From positions 1 through 45,263 of the forward strand of contig NZ_PVNB01000030.1 in NCBI RefSeq assembly GCF_003001995.1: DNA of 45,263 nucleotides. The letters run 5' to 3'. Both the position numbers and the translations under genes were made by a program. Below are positions 1 through 8,041 of the stretch, in pieces. The stretch's first letter is position 1; each line of letters starts with the position of its first letter. The stretch comes from Orenia metallireducens (lineage in GTDB: Bacteria; Bacillota; Halanaerobiia; Halobacteroidales; Halobacteroidaceae). The notes beneath the pieces were generated by a model. The model had not been told where the DNA came from. It saw nothing but the letters and a program-made list of their open reading frames with translations, and did not search any database.

Positions 1-9
1 TATAAAATA

Positions 10-90
10 TAAACGATGTCCTGTAACAAAATAATCACTAGTGAATAAACGATGTCTTGGAATTTTTACCGTAAACGATGTTCTGGAACA
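10..90 (-). mobile_element. Probable terminal end of an insertion sequence (IS21-like repeats)
   Basis: Three copies of the motif TAAACGATGTYYTG lie at 10-23, 46-60 and 72-86, spaced 36 and 26 bases apart. Read on the minus strand the region starts with TGTTCCAGAACATCG at 90 and repeats ACATCGTTTA inward. Several short repeats inside a TGT end are typical of IS21-family elements; that family assignment is from memory of the group. The mfd reading frame resumes directly after it, so the element appears to interrupt mfd. The transposase lies outside the window. Confidence 0.55.
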
Positions 91-1029
91 TATCACTTAG
101 TTCCTGATGCTAGAGTAGCGATTGCCCATGGTCAGATGAGTGAGTTGAAGTTAGAAGAGCTAATGTTAGATTTTTTAGAAGGAAACTTTGATGTGCTGGT
201 CTGCACAACGATTATTGAAACAGGTATGGATATATCAAATGTAAATACTATTATTATTAATGAAGCTGATAAGCTGGGATTATCACAGCTTTATCAACTG
301 CGTGGTAGAGTTGGAAGGACTAATAGAATTGCCTATGCTTATTTATTATATAAGCCAGAAAAGATACTTTCTGAGATAGCAGAGAAGAGGTTGAAGGCAA
401 TTAAAGAGTTTACTAACTTAGGTTCAGGATTTAAGATTGCTATGAGAGATTTAGAGATTAGAGGAGCAGGAAATATATTAGGTCCTGAACAGCATGGGCA
501 TATTGAAGCGATTGGCTTCTCTTTGTATTGTAAGCTATTAGAAGAAGCGGTGAATAATTTAAAGAATGAAGGAATAGAAGAAGATGTAGAGGTATCCTTA
601 GAGCTGAAGGTAGATGCTTATATACCTGATGAGTATATCAGTGATTCAAGACAGAAGATTGAAGTATATAAGAAGATAGATGCTATTTCAGATATGGAAG
701 AGTATAGTCGATTAAAGAAAGAGTTGCAGGATAGATTTGGTGATTTGAAAAAAGAAGTAATAATTTTATTAGAATTGGCTAAAATTAAGATAAAGGGAAG
801 GGAGATGTCCCTAGTACAGATCAAAGAAAAGGGTCAAGCTTTGGAGCTGCAGTTTAGCAAAAATCATTCTCTATCAGGAGAGAAGTTAGTGGCTATAAGT
901 CAAGAGTTTGATGGACTAAAATTTGTGGCAAGTAATGAACCTAAAATAAAAATGTCAAATAGTAATTTAAGTGATCAAGATAAAGTTAACTTAATAATAG
1001 ATATCTTAAATTTTTTGTCACCCCAATAA
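91..1029 (+). pseudogene. mfd: Transcription-repair coupling factor Mfd, C-terminal fragment
   Basis: Mfd is the ATP-dependent translocase that removes stalled RNA polymerase and recruits UvrA. Only the last ~312 residues are present, whereas full proteins have about 1,150. The fragment covers the second RecA-like helicase lobe (VPDARVAIAHGQM, TTIIETGMDISNVNT, QLRGRVGR), the TRG-type segment RGAGNILGPEQHGH and the C-terminal D7 domain. The frame can be opened at an ATG at 52, but that start and the first ~13 residues come from the repeat-bearing IS end, so it is not a native start. It heads the conserved mfd-spoVT-spoVB-mazG order. Either the gene is truly disrupted or the record starts at an assembly break in a repeat; the upstream part is not visible. 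Confidence 0.85.
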
Positions 1030-1069
1030 AATTTCCAGAATTATTCAAGTGATTTTTTACATTAGTTGG

Positions 1070-1076
1070 CATAATA
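1070..1076 (+). promoter_or_regulatory. Candidate sporulation sigma -10 element upstream of spoVT
   Basis: CATAATA resembles the -10 of forespore sigma-G promoters, and spoVT is a sigma-G gene in Bacillus subtilis. I could not find a -35 at the correct spacing, so this is only a weak candidate. Confidence 0.2.
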
Positions 1077-1190
1077 AGAATAAAATTTTTAAAGTAATTA
1101 TATACTAATAGTGAGTGATAAGGAAATAAAACTATTAGGAGGTGACAATTACTTAGTATTCCTGCTTTTAGGATGCTAAATAATTAAAAA

Positions 1191-1745
1191 ATGAAAGCAA
1201 CTGGAATAGTACGTCGTATAGATGATTTAGGTAGAGTTGTAATCCCCAAAGAGATTAGAAGAACAATGAGAATCAGAGAGGGAGAGCCTTTAGAAATATT
1301 TGTAGATCGTGATGGTGAAGTGATTTTAAAGAAGTACTCTCCAATTGGTGAGCTAGGAGAATTTGCTCAAGAATATGTTGATTCCTTATCAGAGGTAACA
1401 GGACATATGGCATGTGTTCTAGATAGAGATGCTATTGTTGCAGTAGCCGGTGGTAAGAAGAATAAGTTTATCGATAAGCCTGTTAGTTCAATTACAGAAG
1501 ATGTAATGAACAGTGGAGAAATTAAGATTATCAATGAAAAAACAGAAGAGATTTTCTGTGAAGGAATTTATGGAGAAGAAGAGAGTACCTTTACAGCACA
1601 AGTGATAGTACCGATTATGATGGATGGTGATGCAATTGGTGCTGTTGTATTAGCTTCTAAAAAAGATAATGCAGAAATGGCTGACCTTGAAGTTAAGTTA
1701 GCCAGTACAGCAGCTGGTTTTTTAGCAAAACAGATGAAAAGTTAG
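1191..1745 (+). CDS. spoVT: Stage V sporulation transition-state regulator SpoVT
   Basis: SpoVT is a DNA-binding regulator that modulates forespore (sigma-G) genes and spore germination properties. The 184 residues show an AbrB/MazE-type swapped-hairpin domain at 1-50 (GIVRRIDDLGRVVIPKEIRRTMRI) followed by a GAF-like domain at about 55-180, and the length is standard. The ATG at 1191 gives the conserved N-terminus MKATGIVRRIDD. The strong AGGAGGTG at 1138-1145 lies about 45 bases upstream of this start and instead faces a four-codon GTG mini-ORF, so the gene itself has no good adjacent Shine-Dalgarno. It follows mfd and precedes spoVB, as in B. subtilis. A terminator follows directly. Confidence 0.95.
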   Translation: MKATGIVRRIDDLGRVVIPKEIRRTMRIREGEPLEIFVDRDGEVILKKYSPIGELGEFAQEYVDSLSEVTGHMACVLDRDAIVAVAGGKKNKFIDKPVSSITEDVMNSGEIKIINEKTEEIFCEGIYGEEESTFTAQVIVPIMMDGDAIGAVVLASKKDNAEMADLEVKLASTAAGFLAKQMKS

Positions 1746-1751
1746 TTTCTC

Positions 1752-1777
1752 GGTGGGCGTATAGCTCACCTTTTTTT
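1752..1777 (+). terminator. Rho-independent terminator of spoVT
   Basis: GGTGGGC pairs with GCTCACC (one G-T wobble) around a short loop and is followed by seven T residues. Confidence 0.85.
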
Positions 1778-1855
1778 ATTTTAATAATGGTAAGTAGATA
1801 ATAGAACTTATTTATATATTGGCGGAAAGGTTTATAGATAGTTATAATATGAGTA

Positions 1856-1963
1856 TATTGCGATACTTTCGATATTAGGTTGGTAGGTAGTTGGATGGTT
1901 AGGGTTTTTCCTAACTATCTACCCCCAAACTATCTGACTACCAAAGTAAAAAGTGTCGTAATA
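1856..1963. repeat. Palindromic intergenic repeat, copy 1
   Basis: The ends TATTGCGATACTTT (1856-1869) and AAAGTGTCGTAATA (1950-1963) are inverted copies of each other and match the ends of the element at 6421-6533. The inside is an imperfect long hairpin (about 1878-1905 against 1910-1942, rich in GGTAG/CTACC) with a T-rich loop. It sits between the spoVT terminator and spoVB. No protein is encoded. It fits a MITE-like or REP-like element. Confidence 0.65.
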
Positions 1964-2113
1964 CCTCTCTTTTGTATCACTATTTCCATATTACGATTAG
2001 TAAATTGAGGTTTTGCTCTATAATAAAAGCCTAGGTAAAAGGGTAGCATAATTGGTGAAAATCTGTTATCATTAATATTTGAAAGGAATAGTATTCAAGG
2101 AAGGAAGATGTAG

Positions 2114-3718
2114 TTGAGTACAACAAAAAAGGACTCATTATTAAAAGGAACAGCTATTTTAGCTGCTGCTGGTTTTATTAGTAAATTTTTAGGATTTATC
2201 TATAGATCTTTTTTGGGAAGAGTTATTGGTGATCAAGGTTTTGGTCTTTATGAGAAGGCTTATCCTATCTATACTATGATCTTAACAATCTCTACAGTAG
2301 CTATTCCTATTGCTATTTCTAAGTTAATATCTGAGAAAAGAGCTGAAGGAAGGCATGATTTAGCTTATTACATATTTAAAGTAGCTTTAAGATTCAGTTT
2401 TATCTTTGGTTCTTTTGCAAGTATAATAGTTGCAATCTTTGCCAAACCTCTAGCTAAGTATTTATTGGGTGATATTAGAGTCTATTACTCTATTTTAGCA
2501 ATAGCACCAGCTATATTTATCGTATCAATTATGGCAACCTATCGGGGATATTTTCAAGGTTGGCAACAGATGAAGCCTACAGCAATTTCGCAGGTTGTCG
2601 AACAGGTACTTAGAATGACAACTATGATCTTATTGGCTTATTTTCTTCTGCCTTATGGTGTAGAGTACGGTGCAGCTGGAGCAGCCTCTGGAGCTTTTTT
2701 TGGAGCTATTGCAGGTTTAATTATTATTTTAGTCATTTACTATAGATTTCAGAAAAAACATCAAGATAAGTTCGATGATTCTGCTGATCATCCTCCAGTC
2801 AAGGAAGTCTTAAATAAGATAGCTTCTCTAGCTATACCTGTAACTGTAGGTGCCTTAATTTTACCATTAATGAGACTAATCGATGCAATTATGATTACAC
2901 CTAGGTTGGAAGTGGCAGGTTTTAGTCTACAAGAAGCTACGAGTTTATATGGTCAATTCAATGGGATGGCGATGACATTAGTTAGATTTCCTACAGTTAT
3001 CGCTGCTTCTTTAGCGGTCAATTTAGTCCCTGCTATTTCAGAAGCTTATACTCTTGGTTCGGACAAGCTAGCTAAAAATAGAATTGCTAAAGCTTTTAAA
3101 TTAAGCATATATATATCAATACCTGCTGCTATTGGTTTAATGACTTTGGCTGAACCATTATGTAGAGTTATTTTTGCAAATGAACAGGCAGCAATCTCTT
3201 TGCGTTATGTAGCTCTAGGGGTAGTCGCAGTCAGTTTACAACAGGTTAGTTCTAGTATGTTACAGGGCTTTGGTAAACCTAGATTGCCAGCTAGAAACCT
3301 CTTTTTTGGTGCTTTAGTCAATGTTATTTTAAATTATACACTAACAGCTATGCCTATTCTAGGAATTAGGGGAGCAGCTTTAGGTACAGTAGTTGGGTTC
3401 TCTGTTGCAGCAATTTTAAATATGGTAGCTGTATTTAAGATAGTAAAGCCAGATTTTGACTATAATATGCTCTTGATTAAGCCATTATTAGGTGGGGGAA
3501 TGATGTTTTTAGTTATTTTATCAACTTATAATCTACTATCCTCTGTTTTGGAATTTGAAGTCTTTACTATTTTAGCAACAGTTATTATAGGAATGTTAGC
3601 TTATGGAATAGTACTAATATTGACCTCTGCTATAAAGAAGGAAGATTTAAGGATGATACCTAAAATTGGAGTTAGATTGGCAGATTTTTTAGATAAATTA
3701 GGATTAGTGAGGGGATAA
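2114..3718 (+). CDS. spoVB: SpoVB/YabM-type lipid-linked oligosaccharide flippase (MOP superfamily)
   Basis: This is a polytopic membrane protein of 534 residues with about 14 hydrophobic segments and the MurJ/SpoVB-like N-terminus (ILAAAGFISKFLGFIYRSFLGRVIG...GLYEKAYPIY). The family exports lipid-linked envelope precursors. In spores SpoVB is needed for cortex peptidoglycan, while YabM-type paralogues have other envelope roles. The TTG start at 2114 is supported by AGGAAGG at 2099-2105 and by the conserved N-terminus. It stops one base before the mazG start, so the two are translationally linked. The position between spoVT and mazG corresponds to yabM of B. subtilis. Whether it acts in the cortex or the vegetative wall cannot be decided here. 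Confidence 0.88.
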   Translation: MSTTKKDSLLKGTAILAAAGFISKFLGFIYRSFLGRVIGDQGFGLYEKAYPIYTMILTISTVAIPIAISKLISEKRAEGRHDLAYYIFKVALRFSFIFGSFASIIVAIFAKPLAKYLLGDIRVYYSILAIAPAIFIVSIMATYRGYFQGWQQMKPTAISQVVEQVLRMTTMILLAYFLLPYGVEYGAAGAASGAFFGAIAGLIIILVIYYRFQKKHQDKFDDSADHPPVKEVLNKIASLAIPVTVGALILPLMRLIDAIMITPRLEVAGFSLQEATSLYGQFNGMAMTLVRFPTVIAASLAVNLVPAISEAYTLGSDKLAKNRIAKAFKLSIYISIPAAIGLMTLAEPLCRVIFANEQAAISLRYVALGVVAVSLQQVSSSMLQGFGKPRLPARNLFFGALVNVILNYTLTAMPILGIRGAALGTVVGFSVAAILNMVAVFKIVKPDFDYNMLLIKPLLGGGMMFLVILSTYNLLSSVLEFEVFTILATVIIGMLAYGIVLILTSAIKKEDLRMIPKIGVRLADFLDKLGLVRG

Positions 3719-3719
3719 A

Positions 3720-5177
3720 ATGTTACAGATACTTGGTTTGGGAGCTGGTGGATTAAAACTATTGACCTTAGAGGCTTATCAGGCATTAAAGCAGGCTGAT
3801 AAGGTTTACTTGCGAACTAAAAAACATCCAGCAGTAACAGACTTAGAGCGAGAGGGTATAGTTTTTGAGAGCTTTGATTATTTGTATGAAGACTGTGAAA
3901 GCTTTGATCAAGTTTATCAGACTATAGCTGAGAAAATCATAAATTTAGTAGATAGCGGAGATAATATCATTTATGGAGTGCCAGGACATCCTCTGGTAGC
4001 TGAAGATACAGTCCAAAAGATTATCAGCAATTTAGATGATAGTGATTATCAAATTATTGCAGGTCCTAGCTTTATAGATGCGATCTTTACTACTTTAGAA
4101 ATTGATCCTATTACAGGTATTAAGATAATAGATGGGCTGAACTTTACAGCTAGGGATTTGGAGCCATCGATTGCCACTATTATCAGTCAGGTTTATAATC
4201 AAATGATAGCTTCTGAAGTTAAATTAACTTTGATGGAGATTTATCCAGATGATTTTATGGTAACAGTTATAAGAGGGGCAGGGCTTGTAGATCAGAGGAT
4301 AGAAGAAGTACCTTTATACCAATTGGATCGTTTAGAGTGGATTGACCATCTAAGCTCTATCTATCTTCCAATAGATCAAGATAATAATCGAAGGTTTAAC
4401 CGATTACTGGAGATTATGGAGATTCTAAGAAGACCTGATGGCTGTCCGTGGGACTTAGAGCAGGATCATTATTCTTTAAAGAAGCATTTAATCGAAGAAG
4501 CCTATGAAGTTGTAGAAAGGATTGAAGAAGATGATCTTTGGGGAATGGCCAATGAACTTGGAGATGTGTTGTTGCAGATAGTCTTTCATGCTCAAATAGC
4601 TAAACAAGAAGGAATTTTTACTATTTATGATGTAATTGAGGAGATAAATGAGAAGATGATTAGACGCCATCCCCATATCTTTGCTCAGGTTCAAGTGGAG
4701 GACTCTGATGAGGTAGTAGATAATTGGGAAGAGATTAAGCGTCAAGAGAAGGCTAGAAACGGTAAAGAAGAATTGGTTTCTATTTTAGATAGTGTTCCAA
4801 TTCAATTGCCTGCTTTAATGCAAGCTCAAAAAATTCAATCTAAAGTAGGCAAAGTTGGCTTTGAATGGCCAGAGGTTGATGGAGCTTTAGACAAGGTAGA
4901 AGAAGAGATAGCTGAGCTTAAAGCAGAGATAAAGAAGAATAATTCTAAAGAGATTAAAGAGGAGTTAGGAGATTTATTATTCTCTTTGGTTAATATAGCA
5001 AAATTTTTAGGAATAGATGCTGAATTTAGTTTGCGACAGACAATCAATAAATTTAAGAGTAGGTTTAACTATATAGAAGAGAAGGTAGCTGAGCAAAATA
5101 AAGAATTAACGAATTTCTCTTTAGAAGAATTAGACAAATTCTGGGAGGAAGCTAAGGAGATTAGAAGGAGGAACTAA
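3720..5177 (+). CDS. mazG: MazG-family protein with N-terminal SAM methylase-like domain (YabN)
   Basis: The 485-residue protein has two parts. Residues 1-215 form a tetrapyrrole/SAM methylase-like domain (LGLGAGGLKLLTLEAYQAL, YGVPGHPLVAEDT). Residues 225-485 hold two MazG nucleotide pyrophosphohydrolase repeats (LRRPDGCPWDLEQDHYSLKK, EEAYEVVE...ELGDVLLQIVFHA, and again EEIAELKAE...EELGDLLFSL, with the metal-binding EExxE/ExxD pattern). It would hydrolyse (d)NTPs to the monophosphate and PPi, a house-cleaning role. The fused architecture is exactly that of B. subtilis YabN and gives the same gene order. The ATG follows the spoVB stop immediately; dacF starts 1 base after its stop. Confidence 0.95.
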   Translation: MLQILGLGAGGLKLLTLEAYQALKQADKVYLRTKKHPAVTDLEREGIVFESFDYLYEDCESFDQVYQTIAEKIINLVDSGDNIIYGVPGHPLVAEDTVQKIISNLDDSDYQIIAGPSFIDAIFTTLEIDPITGIKIIDGLNFTARDLEPSIATIISQVYNQMIASEVKLTLMEIYPDDFMVTVIRGAGLVDQRIEEVPLYQLDRLEWIDHLSSIYLPIDQDNNRRFNRLLEIMEILRRPDGCPWDLEQDHYSLKKHLIEEAYEVVERIEEDDLWGMANELGDVLLQIVFHAQIAKQEGIFTIYDVIEEINEKMIRRHPHIFAQVQVEDSDEVVDNWEEIKRQEKARNGKEELVSILDSVPIQLPALMQAQKIQSKVGKVGFEWPEVDGALDKVEEEIAELKAEIKKNNSKEIKEELGDLLFSLVNIAKFLGIDAEFSLRQTINKFKSRFNYIEEKVAEQNKELTNFSLEELDKFWEEAKEIRRRN

Positions 5178-5178
5178 G

Positions 5179-6342
5179 ATGTTGGAGATGCGAAGAAATA
5201 TTAGTATCCTATTATTTTTACTATGTATATTCATACCAGCAACTGCTTATGGACAAGCAGGTAATTTTGATGTTAATGCTAAGTCTGCTATTTTGATGGA
5301 GGCAGAAAGTGGTCAAGTATTATTTGCTAAGAATGAACATTTGGAGTTACCGCCAGCTAGTATCACCAAAATTATGACTGCATTACTGGCGATGGAGGCG
5401 ATTGACCATGGCGATGTGACTCTAGAAGATAAGGTTAAAGCCAGTGCTTTAGCAGAGTCTATGGGGGGGTCACAGATTTGGCTAGAAGCAGGCGAGAAGA
5501 TGCCTTTAAAGGATTTATTAAAATCTATTTTGATTCCTTCTGCAAATGATTCAGCTGTTGCAGTAGCTGAACATATTGGGGGAACAGAACAGAATTTTGT
5601 AAGAATGATGAATCAGAAGGCTAAACAGCTAGGAATGAAAAATACATTATTTATTAATACAACTGGTTTGCCAGTAGAACATGGGGATCACCATAGTAGC
5701 GCTTATGATATAGCAGTTATGGGTAGAGAGTTGGTAAAACATGAGCAGATTTTTGATTGGACCAGTAAACGTTTGGCTTATATCAGAAATGGTAGCTATC
5801 CTATCTATACGACCAATGAGTTGTTAGGTCATTTTCCAGGTGCAGATGGTTTAAAGACTGGGTGGACTGAGGAAGCCGGATATTGTTTAGCAGGAACAGC
5901 TAAGCAAGGTGATTTGAGGCTGATTGCAGTGGTAATGGGAACTGATAGTCCTAGTGCTAGAGTAGATGAGACTGCTAAATTATTAAACTATGGGTTTAGA
6001 GCCTTTACTAAGGCTATTTTAATCAATTCTGGGATTGAAGTCTCTACAGTAGAGGTCAAGAAAGGAAAAGAATTAGAAGTTCCAGTTGAAACTGCTCAAA
6101 GTTTCTCAGCTATGATTGAACGAGGAACTAAAGAGTTGGTTGAGCAGGAAGTTGAGATTACTAAAGAGCTTGAAGCACCAGTTAAGAAGGGTGAGCAAGT
6201 TGGAAAGTTAATCTTTAAGAAGGATGATAGAGTTTTAGGAAAGGTTGATTTAGTAGTTGCTAAGGATGTTGAGAGGGCTGGATTCTTTACTTTGATTTGG
6301 CGATGGATAGTTGATTTTGTAATGGGGTTTTTTGAGAAGTAA
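5179..6342 (+). CDS. dacF: D-alanyl-D-alanine carboxypeptidase, DacF/PBP5 type
   Basis: This penicillin-binding protein trims the terminal D-Ala from peptidoglycan pentapeptides outside the membrane. It has a signal peptide (residues 1-27), then the three active-site motifs of the S11 peptidase family: S61-x-x-K64 (SITK), S121-A-N123 and K226-T-G. A PBP5 C-terminal beta domain runs from about 285 to 365, followed by an amphipathic C-terminal helix (FFTLIWRWIVDFVMGFF) that would anchor it to the membrane. The 387-residue length is normal. AGGAGG at 5166-5171 sets the ATG at 5179, so it is likely cotranscribed with mazG. In many clostridia dacF precedes spoIIAA-AB-sigF; here it does not. A long-stem terminator follows. 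Confidence 0.93.
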   Translation: MLEMRRNISILLFLLCIFIPATAYGQAGNFDVNAKSAILMEAESGQVLFAKNEHLELPPASITKIMTALLAMEAIDHGDVTLEDKVKASALAESMGGSQIWLEAGEKMPLKDLLKSILIPSANDSAVAVAEHIGGTEQNFVRMMNQKAKQLGMKNTLFINTTGLPVEHGDHHSSAYDIAVMGRELVKHEQIFDWTSKRLAYIRNGSYPIYTTNELLGHFPGADGLKTGWTEEAGYCLAGTAKQGDLRLIAVVMGTDSPSARVDETAKLLNYGFRAFTKAILINSGIEVSTVEVKKGKELEVPVETAQSFSAMIERGTKELVEQEVEITKELEAPVKKGEQVGKLIFKKDDRVLGKVDLVVAKDVERAGFFTLIWRWIVDFVMGFFEK

Positions 6343-6353
6343 AAATTAATTTT

Positions 6354-6393
6354 AAAATAGGGTAAGTTCTCAATTGAGAATTTACCCTATTTT
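6354..6393. terminator. Long-stem terminator after dacF (bidirectional)
   Basis: A 20-bp inverted repeat (AAAATAGGGTAAGTTCTCAA and its complement, one G-T pair) has no free loop beyond the CAATTG centre. The A-rich left flank and T-rich right flank could serve dacF and the convergent antiporter gene. Confidence 0.85.
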
Positions 6394-6420
6394 CATATTT
6401 TAATTGAGTTTTAATGGGTA

Positions 6421-6533
6421 TATTGCGACACTTTTTGAGTTTAAGTATAAGTCTAAGGATAGTTTAAGCAATGTTTTTATGATTTACTCAAACTTAATCT
6501 TAGCCTTATACTTAGTTGCAAAGTGTCGTAATA
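6421..6533. repeat. Palindromic intergenic repeat, copy 2
   Basis: The ends TATTGCGACACTTT (6421-6434) and AAAGTGTCGTAATA (6520-6533) are inverted repeats. The inner arms (about 6435-6471 and 6480-6518) pair through the GAGTTTAAGTATAAG / CTTATACTTA type sequence. The terminal 14-mers are nearly those of the copy at 1856-1963, while the inside is different. It lies in the convergent space between dacF and the antiporter. Confidence 0.7.
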
Positions 6534-6578
6534 TCTCTCTATTATACCAAATTCTATATTATTAAAAGATATTAATCA

Positions 6579-7760
6579 TCAATTGCTCTGAGGTTGACTC
6601 AATAACTTGGGAGCAAAATAATCAATCCCAATAGCTCCAAGAGGTGCAGTTAAGATAATTGACATTACTGCTAAAGCTAAGATTAACTCTCCATTAGGCA
6701 CTCCATTAGCTAAGGGGACAGCTCCGATAGCAGCCTGTACCGTTGCTTTGGGGATATAAGCAATTACACAAAAAACCCTCTCTTTGAAATTAAGGTAACT
6801 ATTAGTTGTTGAAATTAACACACCTATACTTCTAGCAATCAATCCAAGGAATATCAATAAGATGCCTAGCCAGCCTGCATGCAAGGCTACTTGCACCTTA
6901 ACAGCTGCTCCGATTAAGACAAATAAGAATATCTTAGCAGGAATCCATAATTTATTTAAAGCCAAAGATAAGTTAGTAGCCACCTCTTTGTTCTTCTCCA
7001 ACAACCAATATCCAATAGTCATCAGTCCTAATAGACTGGCTACTCCTAAGTAATCTCCTAAAATTGTAGTAAAGATTGCTACAACCATTAAGATGATAGT
7101 TTGGTAGCTCAGGTTGAGTTTATTATACCTTCTAAAGAATTTTTCTAAAAGATAGCCAATAATTAATCCTAAGAGAACTCCTCCAATAATTTTAATAGGG
7201 ATCTCTGTTAAGATGCTAAAGATTTGAACTTCACCACTTTTAAATAATCCTAAGAAGATACTGAAGATTGTGATAGCAAAGACATCATCAATAGAAGCTC
7301 CTGCTAAGACTAGAGTTGGTACCTCCTTATCCTTTCCTAGCTTCTTCTCTATTAACTGTAGCATTGATGGTACAATCACAGCTGGTGAGACAGCAGCAAT
7401 GATAAAGGCCAACATTCCTGCAGACTGCCAATTTAGCTTAAAGATATGGGTAGCTATTAAGAAGATGGCAGCTCCTTCTAATAATCCAGGGATGAAACTA
7501 AGCTTAAAGGCGGTTTTACCAATCTTCTTTAAGGTCTCCTTACTGATTCCTAATCCTGCTCTAAGCAGAATAATAATCAAGGCTAATTCTCTAATCTCCT
7601 GAGAGATACCCATTAATTCTTGACTTAACAATCCATAGCCTGATGGTCCTAAGATGATTCCTGCCAATAACATTCCTAACAAACTAGGTAGATTTAATCT
7701 TTCAAAGATGAATCCTAAAATTAGTCCAACAATTAAAATTAAAGCAATACTCAATAACAT
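6579..7760 (-). CDS. Cation:proton antiporter (CPA2-like), fluoride-riboswitch controlled
   Basis: This is a membrane protein of 393 residues with about 12 hydrophobic segments, starting with the CPA2 signature LNLPSLLGMLLAGIILGPSGYG and carrying the mid-membrane acidic motif LAGASIDDVFAITIFS typical of the Na+/H+ exchanger family. GGAGGAA just upstream supports the ATG at 7760. It is the only minus-strand gene in the window and is preceded by its own consensus promoter and a fluoride riboswitch with an overlapping terminator (7841-7930). Antiporters of this kind are known members of the crcB-motif regulon, so a role in tolerating fluoride, either by export or by adjusting ion and pH balance, is inferred. 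The transported ion is not shown by the sequence. Confidence 0.85.
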   Translation of the reverse strand: MLLSIALILIVGLILGFIFERLNLPSLLGMLLAGIILGPSGYGLLSQELMGISQEIRELALIIILLRAGLGISKETLKKIGKTAFKLSFIPGLLEGAAIFLIATHIFKLNWQSAGMLAFIIAAVSPAVIVPSMLQLIEKKLGKDKEVPTLVLAGASIDDVFAITIFSIFLGLFKSGEVQIFSILTEIPIKIIGGVLLGLIIGYLLEKFFRRYNKLNLSYQTIILMVVAIFTTILGDYLGVASLLGLMTIGYWLLEKNKEVATNLSLALNKLWIPAKIFLFVLIGAAVKVQVALHAGWLGILLIFLGLIARSIGVLISTTNSYLNFKERVFCVIAYIPKATVQAAIGAVPLANGVPNGELILALAVMSIILTAPLGAIGIDYFAPKLLSQPQSN

Positions 7761-7840
7761 TTTATTCCTCCTTAAATTAGTAATTAGTGATGAGTAGCAT
7801 AATAATATCAGCCATTGTATAGAAATAAATGGAAAATAAA

Positions 7841-7930
7841 AATAGCTTCTACTCCCTAAGAAGTAGAAGCTATTAGCCTAAAAGACGGTTTTGATATATC
7901 TAGATTATCAAGGTGAGCCTCATCACCAAT
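7841..7930 (-). ncRNA. Fluoride riboswitch (crcB motif) with intrinsic terminator
   Basis: On the minus strand the RNA begins GGTGATGAGGCTCACC (7927 to 7912): stem GGTGA/TCACC with loop TGAGGC. A small extra hairpin (TTGATA...TATCAA) follows, then AACCGTCTTTTAGGCTAATAGC and CTTCTAC. Loop bases GAGGC can pair with GCUUC in the UAAUAGCUUCUAC segment, which is the fluoride pseudoknot. The same 3' segment forms one arm of a 13-bp terminator stem (7862-7874 with 7841-7853) followed by TTTTATTTT. This competition is the usual OFF-state terminator design: fluoride binding would favour read-through into the antiporter gene. Confidence 0.9.
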
Positions 7931-7950
7931 TTTATGTAATTTATGTTGCT

Positions 7951-7979
7951 ATTATATTTACTTTTCTTAGCAAAGTCAA
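7951..7979 (-). promoter_or_regulatory. Sigma-A promoter for the riboswitch-antiporter transcript
   Basis: On the minus strand TTGACT (7979-7974), a 17-base spacer and TATAAT (7956-7951). The start site would fall about 10-15 bases before the riboswitch aptamer. Confidence 0.85.
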
Positions 7980-8041
7980 GGGCAGATTGAATAGAAGTGA
8001 AATTAAGATGAGATAATATCTTTATAAAGGGGAGGAATAAA

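Noticed and set aside
52-90. ATG at 52 as the start of mfd
   Set aside because: The residues encoded here come from the repeat array of the element end and do not resemble Mfd.
6862-7602. Plus-strand frames opposite the antiporter gene
   Set aside because: They are complementary-strand shadows of a clear membrane protein, with no ribosome sites.
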